Source of the DNA: Micavibrio sp. UBA2020
GTDB lineage: Bacteria; Pseudomonadota; Alphaproteobacteria; Micavibrionales; UBA2020
Reading direction: 5' to 3'
NCBI GenBank assembly: GCA_002334985.1
Contig: DDBY01000211.1
Location: forward strand, 1 to 14,335
Length of the DNA: 14,335 nucleotides
The notes below the pieces were generated by a model. The model was not told where the DNA came from, did no database searches, and was given only the letters and a program-made list of their open reading frames with translations. Positions 7,422 to 14,335 of the stretch are shown here, piece by piece (the stretch's first letter is position 1; each line of letters begins with the position of its first letter). A program made the position numbers and the translations under genes.

Positions 7422-9726
7422 GCCCGTTAACAACCGCGCCGCCGGACAGTCCAAAACGCACGACAGCGCCGCGCTGCATGTATCGGGCGAAGCGGTTTAT
7501 ACGGACGACATTGCGGCGCCCGCTGGCTGCTTGCATGCCTATATGCTGCAAAGCCCGCATGCGCATGCGAAAATTATTTCGATAGATACATCGGCCTGTC
7601 ACATCGCCGGCGTACATGCGGTGATGACGGCGCGCGATGTGCCGGGCGTGAATGACGTGGCGCCCGTTTTTGCGGGTGACCCCGTTTTTGCCGAAAACGA
7701 AGTCCTTTACGCCGGTCAATCCGTCTTGGCTGTTGCCGCCGAAAGCATGGATATCGCAAGGCGCGCGGCGCATCTGGCAAAGGTTGAATATCAGGTATTG
7801 CCAGCCATACTTGATGTGCATGAATCGCTGCGTCAGCAAAAATTCGTGGGCGAAACCTATGTGATGAAAACGGGCGACAGCGCGGCTGCGCTTGGCGCTG
7901 TGCCGCACAGACTTTCAGGCGCGCTCGATATCGGCGGGCAAGACCATTTTTATCTGGAGGGGCAAATCGCCCTTGCCACCCCGCATGAAAACGGCGAAAT
8001 GCATTGCTGGTCATCCACCCAGCACCCAAGCGAAGTGCAGCATCTGATTGCCAAAGTGCTGGCCATCCCTGACCATGCCGTCACGGTCGAAGTGCGCCGT
8101 ATGGGCGGCGGTTTCGGCGGCAAGGAAAGCCAGGCGTCGCTGATTGCCTGCGTGGCCGCGCTGCTGGCGCGCCGCACGGGACGCGCCGTCAAGCTGCGCC
8201 TTGACCGTGACGACGATATGGTGATGACAGGCAAGCGCCACGGCTTTCACGTCAAATACGATGTGGGGTTTGATGCGCAGGGGCGTATTCAGGCGATGGA
8301 TATGGTGCAGCTGGCCGATTGCGGCATGTCGCCGGATTTGTCGAACGCGATTGCCGACCGCGCGATGTTTCATGCCGATAACTGCTATTTCCTGCCGCAT
8401 GCGACGGTCACCAGTTACCGCTGTTTTACGCATAAAGTGTCCAATACCGCTTTCCGCGGTTTCGGCGGGCCGCAGGGCATGCTGGCGATTGAATATGTGA
8501 TTGACGATATTGCGCGGCACCTGAATTTGCCTGCCGAAGCCGTGCGCCGCGTAAATTTCTATGACCGGCAAGGTGCCTGCAAAGACCGCGCGGTCACCCA
8601 TTACGGCATGGATGTAGAAGATTGCGTTATTGCCGATATTTTTGACAAGCTGGAGGCAAGCGCCGATTACCGTGCGCGCCTTGGACAAATCGACGCGTTC
8701 AACGCGGAAAATCCGGTGCTGAAGCGCGGTATTGCCATGACGCCCGTCAAATTCGGGATTAGCTTTACACTCACCATGCTTAATCAGGCGGGCGCACTGG
8801 TGCATGTATATAAAGACGGCAGCGTGCAGCTCAACCACGGTGGCACCGAAATGGGGCAGGGGCTGCACACCAAAGTCTGCCAAATCGTGGCCGATGTTTT
8901 CGGCCTGCCGCTCGAGCGTGTGCGCATCACTGCGACGAATACATCCAAAGTGCCCAATACGTCGGCGACAGCCGCATCCAGCGGCACAGATTTAAACGGC
9001 AAGGCGGCGGAGGCTGCGGCGCATACTATCCGCGGACGTCTCAGCGAATTCGCCGCGCAGCAGGCGGGCACATGCGCGCCGCAGGACGTGGTATTTGATG
9101 TCGGCGTGGTCACGGCAGGCAGCAAAGCATGGCCGTTCAAGGAGCTGGTTAATCTGGCCTATATGAACCGCATTTCGCTGTCGGCTACGGGGTTTTATAA
9201 AACGCCGAAGATTTTCTGGGACCGCGCGGCGGCAAAGGGGCGGCCGTTTTTCTATTTCGCCTACGGCGCGGCGGTGAGCGAAGTTATTGTCGATACCTTG
9301 AGCGGCGAGTATAAAATCCTGCGCACGGATATTCTGCACGACGTCGGACGTTCCATCAACCCCGCCATCGACCGCGGGCAGATAGAAGGCGGTTTCGTGC
9401 AGGGCGCAGGCTGGCTGACGTCGGAAGAGCTTTGGTGGGATGCCAAGGGTGTTCTTAAAACCCATGCACCCAGCACCTATAAAATTCCAACCGCGCGCGA
9501 TATGCCCGATGATTTTCGTGTCGCGCTTTATGACGGAGAAAATCCCGAAGATACGGTTTATAAATCCAAAGCGGTGGGGGAACCACCGCTGATGCTCGGT
9601 ATTTCCGTTTTTCTGGCGCTGCGCGATGCTGTGGCGCGGGCGGGCGTTTCGATGCCCAAGCTTTCCGCGCCCGCCACGCCCGAAGCGGTCTTGCGCGCCC
9701 TTGAAGATAAGGGAGGGGTATTCTGA
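7411..9726 (+). CDS. xdhB: Xanthine dehydrogenase molybdenum-binding subunit XdhB
   Basis: This 771-residue subunit carries the molybdopterin site where hypoxanthine and xanthine are hydroxylated. Aligning by eye with bovine xanthine oxidoreductase, every key residue is kept: E239 in GGGFGGKES (bovine E802), R317 in ADRAMFH (R880), F351 in AFRGFGG (F914), F452-T453 in GISFT (F1009-T1010), A522 in TAAS (A1079) and the catalytic E724 in AVGEPPLMLG (E1261). Arg at the R880 position separates xanthine dehydrogenases from aldehyde oxidases. Cofactor loops QDHFYLEGQ (177-185) and GGTEMGQGLHTK (477-488) are intact. Length is normal for the split bacterial form. The ATG at 7411 overlaps the end of xdhA by 11 bp, and the stop overlaps the xdhC start as TGATG. 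Confidence 0.96.
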   Translation: MQGKPVNNRAAGQSKTHDSAALHVSGEAVYTDDIAAPAGCLHAYMLQSPHAHAKIISIDTSACHIAGVHAVMTARDVPGVNDVAPVFAGDPVFAENEVLYAGQSVLAVAAESMDIARRAAHLAKVEYQVLPAILDVHESLRQQKFVGETYVMKTGDSAAALGAVPHRLSGALDIGGQDHFYLEGQIALATPHENGEMHCWSSTQHPSEVQHLIAKVLAIPDHAVTVEVRRMGGGFGGKESQASLIACVAALLARRTGRAVKLRLDRDDDMVMTGKRHGFHVKYDVGFDAQGRIQAMDMVQLADCGMSPDLSNAIADRAMFHADNCYFLPHATVTSYRCFTHKVSNTAFRGFGGPQGMLAIEYVIDDIARHLNLPAEAVRRVNFYDRQGACKDRAVTHYGMDVEDCVIADIFDKLEASADYRARLGQIDAFNAENPVLKRGIAMTPVKFGISFTLTMLNQAGALVHVYKDGSVQLNHGGTEMGQGLHTKVCQIVADVFGLPLERVRITATNTSKVPNTSATAASSGTDLNGKAAEAAAHTIRGRLSEFAAQQAGTCAPQDVVFDVGVVTAGSKAWPFKELVNLAYMNRISLSATGFYKTPKIFWDRAAAKGRPFFYFAYGAAVSEVIVDTLSGEYKILRTDILHDVGRSINPAIDRGQIEGGFVQGAGWLTSEELWWDAKGVLKTHAPSTYKIPTARDMPDDFRVALYDGENPEDTVYKSKAVGEPPLMLGISVFLALRDAVARAGVSMPKLSAPATPEAVLRALEDKGGVF

Positions 9727-10520
9727 TGCTGCAGGATTTCAGCTGGCTTGCGACCTTGGCCGACCTTTCCGCGCGGCGCGTGCCGTGTGTGTTGATAACG
9801 GTGATGGAGGCCAAAGGCTCCACCCCGCGCGAAGCGGGCACTAAGATGGTTGTTACTGCGGATGCGCAGTTCGGCACCATCGGCGGCGGCAATCTTGAAT
9901 TTGAAGCCGCGGCAGAGGCGCGCAAACTGCTTGCGGCCGCAATATCCACCGCGGCGGTAAAAGATTACCCCCTCGGCCCTAAATTGGCGCAATGCTGCGG
10001 CGGTGCGGTCAGCGTGCTTTTGGAAAGTTTTATTCCGACGGGCAAAAAACTTTATCTGTTCGGCGCGGGGCATGTCGGGCGTGAAGTCGTTTCGGTTTTA
10101 TCCGCGCTGCCCCTCGATATCGTCTGGGTCGATAGCCGCGAAGGCGAATTTCCTGCAAATCTACCCGCGCATTGCCAACGCAAACTGACCGCCGCACCGC
10201 TCGCGGAAATTGAACATATCGACGATAACGCCTATGTGCTGGTCATGACGCATAACCATGATTTGGATTACGATATCGTGCGCGAAGTTTTGCAGCGCGG
10301 GCGTTTTGCCTATCTCGGGCTTATCGGTTCCGCCACCAAACGGGCGCGGTTTGAAAAACGCCTGACGGTGGACGGTATAACGCCGGAGGGGCTTGCGCAT
10401 CTGGTTTGCCCCATCGGCGTGGGCGGCGTGACGGGCAAGCATCCGCGTGAAATCGCGATTGCCGTGGCGGCGCAGCTTTTGTCCTGCGGTTTGACTCGCA
10501 CGGGTGCGCCGCAAGAATGA
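9726..10520 (+). CDS. xdhC: XdhC, molybdenum cofactor chaperone for xanthine dehydrogenase
   Basis: This 264-residue protein is of the XdhC/CoxI family. In Rhodobacter capsulatus XdhC binds Moco, protects it while the terminal Mo=S ligand is made, and hands it to the XdhB subunit. The N-terminal CoxI-type part shows EAKGSTPREAGTKMVV (28-43), IGGGNLEFEA (52-61) and LGPKLAQCCGG (83-93, with a Cys pair). The C-terminal Rossmann part starts with LYLFGAGHVGREV (109-121), then THNHDLDYD (175-183), GLIGSATKRARF (198-209) and VCPIGVGGVTGKHPREIAIAVAAQ (227-250). Start and stop both overlap the neighbours (TGATG with xdhB, ATGA with the desulfurase), so it should be made together with its client enzyme and its sulfur donor. 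It is soluble and cytosolic. Confidence 0.94.
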   Translation: MLQDFSWLATLADLSARRVPCVLITVMEAKGSTPREAGTKMVVTADAQFGTIGGGNLEFEAAAEARKLLAAAISTAAVKDYPLGPKLAQCCGGAVSVLLESFIPTGKKLYLFGAGHVGREVVSVLSALPLDIVWVDSREGEFPANLPAHCQRKLTAAPLAEIEHIDDNAYVLVMTHNHDLDYDIVREVLQRGRFAYLGLIGSATKRARFEKRLTVDGITPEGLAHLVCPIGVGGVTGKHPREIAIAVAAQLLSCGLTRTGAPQE

Positions 10521-11665
10521 CGGCGATGCCTATATATCTGGATGCAGCATCGACAACGCCTTGTGCGCGCGAAGTCGTGGCCGCGATGGCGCCCTGCTGG
10601 CATGAAAGTTTTGGCAATCCCGCCGCGCAGGGTACCGAAGGCCGCCGCGCCGCGGTTGTTGTGCGCGCAGCCAAAGAAGACATTGCCGCATTGATAGGCG
10701 CTGGGGCGGAGGCAATAACGCTGACATCCGGCGCGTCGGAAGCAAACGCGCTGGCCATTCTCGGCGCTGCTGCTGCGGCGCGCGGGGGCATGCGGCGCGA
10801 AATTCTTGTCAGCGCGATTGAACATGACAGCATTATGGGGCTGGCACCGCAGCTGGGCATCATGGGGTTTGCTGTAAAAACAATACCGGTGGATGCGCAA
10901 GGCATCGTCACGCCCGCTGCGCTGCAATCCTTGTTGTCGCCGCAGGTTTTTCTGGTGTCTGTCATTGCGGCCGGACATGAAACGGGGGTGCTTCAGGATA
11001 TTCCCGCGCTTTGCAGGGCGGCGCAGGCATCTGGGGCGCTTTTTCATACCGATGCCGTGCAGGCCGCCGGAAAAATACCGCTGCAGGCCGCGACCTGGGG
11101 CGTGGATATGATGAGCCTTTGCGCGCATAAAATTTATGGCCCGCAAGGTATCGGCGCACTTTATGTGCGGCCATCACCGCCGCTCAAAATCATGCCGCTA
11201 TGGGGCAGCAGCGGGGGGCAAGCTTTGCGTGGCGGCACTGTGCCGCTGGCGCTGGCGGCGGGATTTGGTGCGGCATGCCGTCTTGCGGCGGAGAAAATGC
11301 AAATCCGCAGCGATAATGCGCGTGCCTGCCGCGCTTCATTTCTGGATGTTCTGATGCGCAGCGGCGTAGATTTCGAGGTGAATGAGGGGGCGATGCGCAT
11401 GCAGTTGCCGCATATTCTCAGCATTCATCTGCGCGGTATTGATGCGGCGGATATGATGATAGCACTGACGGGGCAGGTTTCTTTTTCAACCGCCGCGGCC
11501 TGCCGCAGCGCGGCGGGTAAAACATCTGCTGTGCTTGCCGCCATGGGGCAGGATGCGGTGCGTGCGGCGCAGAGTATCCGTCTGTCTTTCGGCGCGGATT
11601 TGACGCCGGAGGGCGCAGCCGCTGCCGCAGGATATATAGCGCGATATGTTTGCGGCGGCGCATAG
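10517..11665 (+). CDS. NifS/IscS-type cysteine desulfurase, likely the sulfur donor for XDH cofactor (NifS4-like)
   Basis: This 382-residue PLP enzyme of the class V aminotransferase fold converts cysteine to alanine plus a protein persulfide. By eye against E. coli IscS, the matching residues are H103 (IscS H104), D179 and Q182 in HTDAVQAAGK, H204-K205 in CAHKIYGPQG (K205 binds PLP), R355 in IRLSFG, and the persulfide cysteine C329 in AAACRSAAGK with IscS-like spacing to the following LAAMG. Two departures stand out: the NNEIG motif is AGHETG here, so the PLP-contacting Asn155 becomes H154; and the usual GGGQERGLRAGT is shortened to SGGQALRGGT (232-241). It is the last gene of the xdh operon, overlapping xdhC by ATGA. 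In R. capsulatus a desulfurase called NifS4 works with XdhC, so a Moco-sulfurating role is a strong inference. A housekeeping Fe-S role is less likely, as no isc or suf genes adjoin. Confidence 0.9.
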   Translation: MTAMPIYLDAASTTPCAREVVAAMAPCWHESFGNPAAQGTEGRRAAVVVRAAKEDIAALIGAGAEAITLTSGASEANALAILGAAAAARGGMRREILVSAIEHDSIMGLAPQLGIMGFAVKTIPVDAQGIVTPAALQSLLSPQVFLVSVIAAGHETGVLQDIPALCRAAQASGALFHTDAVQAAGKIPLQAATWGVDMMSLCAHKIYGPQGIGALYVRPSPPLKIMPLWGSSGGQALRGGTVPLALAAGFGAACRLAAEKMQIRSDNARACRASFLDVLMRSGVDFEVNEGAMRMQLPHILSIHLRGIDAADMMIALTGQVSFSTAAACRSAAGKTSAVLAAMGQDAVRAAQSIRLSFGADLTPEGAAAAAGYIARYVCGGA

Positions 11666-11666
11666 C

Positions 11667-11690
11667 CACTGCGAAACGGTGGTTGCAGTG
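11667..11690. repeat. Inverted repeat overlapping the usp promoter
   Basis: CACTGC (11667-11672) and GCAGTG (11685-11690) are perfect 6-bp arms around a 12-nt spacer, starting 2 nt after the desulfurase stop. No T-tract follows, so it is not a standard terminator. It covers the -35 region of the downstream promoter and could be an operator or chance. Confidence 0.4.
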
Positions 11691-11710
11691 CGCGCCGCTT
11701 GGGCTATAAT
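11683..11710 (+). promoter_or_regulatory. Promoter of the universal stress protein gene
   Basis: A perfect -10 TATAAT (11705-11710) lies 16 bp after TTGCAG (11683-11688), a weak -35 keeping only TTG. Transcription would begin near 11717, about 65 nt before the ATG. The strong -10 with a poor -35 may point to help from an activator or an alternative sigma factor. Confidence 0.5.
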
Positions 11711-11781
11711 CCCCCCTGTGTATTCATTTAAAACCCTGCAGCAGCGGCAAATGCGCGCAGGGGTCTCAAGAGGGGGCATTC

Positions 11782-12672
11782 ATGCGTAACATCCTTATGG
11801 CCAGCGACCTTTCCAGCCGTTCCGACCGCGCGTTTGACCGCGCGGCACAGCTGTCGCAGCAGTTCAAATCGGGCTTGCATGTTTTGCATGTGCTCGACAG
11901 CGACCTGCCGGCGAAGACGCAGGACGAGCTTCTCGACAATGCCGAAAAAACCCTGCAAGCGCAGGCAGGCCGTACGCGTAAAACCGCGACGAGCAAAAAG
12001 ATAGAGGGCAAGAAGGCCGGCGTCAAAAAAACGGCCAAAAACGGCAGCGGTGTTGTTGTGGCCGCAGGTACGCCCGCACAAACGATTTTGGAGCAGGCGA
12101 AAAAGCTTAAATCCGACCTGATTGTGACGGGTGCGCATAAAAAAGACAGCCTGCGCGACCTTTTTATCAAATCGACAGCGGAAAAGCTTTTGCGTTTCAG
12201 CGAAAAACCCGTGCTGATTGTCAAAAACGCCACAAAGGAAGAATATAAAACGATTGTCGTCGGCATGGATTTTTCCAGCCATGCGCTGAAGGCGCTTTAC
12301 ATGGCGCTGACGCTGTTTCCCAAGGCAAAGGTGCATGTGGTTCATGCCTATTCGCTGCCCTTTAGCGGTCTTGTCAAAGACCGCGACCTTGAAGATTTTA
12401 CGCTAGACCAGCGCAAGGAGGGGATGGAGAAAATCCTCGGCGCGCTTGGCCGTAAACTGAAAGATAAAAAAGCAAAGGCCTTCGCGCGCATGGATATAGT
12501 CATGCACAACGCGCATTCTTCGGCCGCGCTGCATGATGAGGTGCGTAAAACCCGCGCTGATTTGGTGGTTGTGGGCACGCATGGAAAATCCGAGCTGTTG
12601 ACGGGTATCGTCGGCAGTGTCGCGCGCGACATGATACACAATGCCAAGACGGATGTTCTTGTCGTTAAATAA
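11782..12672 (+). CDS. Tandem-domain universal stress protein (UspA family)
   Basis: This 296-residue protein has two Usp domains, about 1-148 and 155-296, each opening with the usual beta strand (NILMASDLSSRS; TIVVGMDFSSHA). The second domain has an intact ATP-binding signature G-x2-G-x9-G-S at 265-279 (GTHGKSELLTGIVGS). The first has GAHKKDSLRDLFIKS at 117-131, where the second and third glycines are lysines, so it probably does not bind ATP in the standard way. A lysine-rich stretch (residues 64-87, many K with G and T) interrupts domain 1 between the first helix and the GVVVAAGTP strand. A strong ribosome-binding site AAGAGGGGG (11768-11776) precedes the ATG. It is cytosolic and presumably acts in stress survival, with target unknown. 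It is convergent with katG across a shared terminator. Confidence 0.9.
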   Translation: MRNILMASDLSSRSDRAFDRAAQLSQQFKSGLHVLHVLDSDLPAKTQDELLDNAEKTLQAQAGRTRKTATSKKIEGKKAGVKKTAKNGSGVVVAAGTPAQTILEQAKKLKSDLIVTGAHKKDSLRDLFIKSTAEKLLRFSEKPVLIVKNATKEEYKTIVVGMDFSSHALKALYMALTLFPKAKVHVVHAYSLPFSGLVKDRDLEDFTLDQRKEGMEKILGALGRKLKDKKAKAFARMDIVMHNAHSSAALHDEVRKTRADLVVVGTHGKSELLTGIVGSVARDMIHNAKTDVLVVK

Positions 12673-12693
12673 CTTTCGGCATTTTTAGCCAAT

Positions 12694-12725
12694 AAAAAAC
12701 GCGCCCTGTAAGGGGCGCGTTTTTT
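12694..12725. terminator. Bidirectional terminator between usp and katG
   Basis: Stem ACGCGCCC (12699-12706) pairs with GGGCGCGT (12713-12720) around a 6-nt loop, flanked by an A-run before and a run of six Ts from 12720. The symmetry suits termination of both convergent genes. Confidence 0.88.
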
Positions 12726-12744
12726 ACTGTGTGCGTCAGGATAT

Positions 12745-14335
<1,591 letters not shown>

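Noticed and set aside
7411..9726. XdhB as an aldehyde oxidase or CO dehydrogenase large subunit
   Set aside because: The residues specific to xanthine dehydrogenase, notably Arg317 (bovine R880) and Glu239 (bovine E802), are present, and XdhC and the XDH-type small subunit adjoin.

Overview
The window looks like chromosomal DNA of a moderately GC-rich proteobacterium, most likely an alphaproteobacterium. This rests on the split xdhA/xdhB xanthine dehydrogenase with its own XdhC and NifS-type desulfurase, and on the general feel of the proteins. Order and family cannot be set from the sequence alone. Genes are densely packed with frequent ATGA or TGATG stop/start overlaps. There is no tRNA, rRNA, CRISPR array, transposase or phage gene.

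Layout. (1) Positions 1-1995, minus strand: three translationally coupled genes, read in the order DUF2269 membrane protein, DUF4166 protein, saccharopine-dehydrogenase-like NAD(P)-binding protein (cut by the left edge). (2) 2209-4320, plus strand: an M3-family peptidyl-dipeptidase (Dcp type) behind a well-formed sigma70-like promoter. (3) 4338-4780: a small AT-rich membrane-protein ORF of unknown function, bracketed by two copies of the same terminator hairpin. (4) 4803-5819, minus strand: a deaminase whose sequence fits adenine deaminase (Aah1/PA0148 type) better than adenosine deaminase. (5) 5976-11665, plus strand, divergent from the deaminase: xdhA-xdhB-xdhC-cysteine desulfurase, every junction overlapping. 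(6) 11782-12672, plus strand: a two-domain universal stress protein with its own promoter. (7) 12745 to the right edge, minus strand: the C-terminal two thirds or more of catalase-peroxidase KatG, convergent with the stress protein across a bidirectional terminator.

How the genes fit together. Regions 4 and 5 form a purine catabolism module. The deaminase would turn adenine into hypoxanthine, and XdhAB would oxidise hypoxanthine to xanthine and then urate. XdhC would bind and protect the molybdenum cofactor, and the terminal desulfurase would supply the sulfur for the terminal Mo=S ligand. The molybdenum subunit keeps all the active-site residues expected of a true xanthine dehydrogenase. No urate-degrading gene is in view. 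The remaining genes are housekeeping or stress functions (peptide turnover, Usp, KatG).

The points most worth a second look are the uncharacterised three-gene operon at the left, the AT-rich ORF between duplicated terminators, the altered cofactor-binding residues in the desulfurase, and the degenerate first domain plus lysine-rich insert of the Usp protein. I see no clear evidence for a wholly new defence or mobile system.
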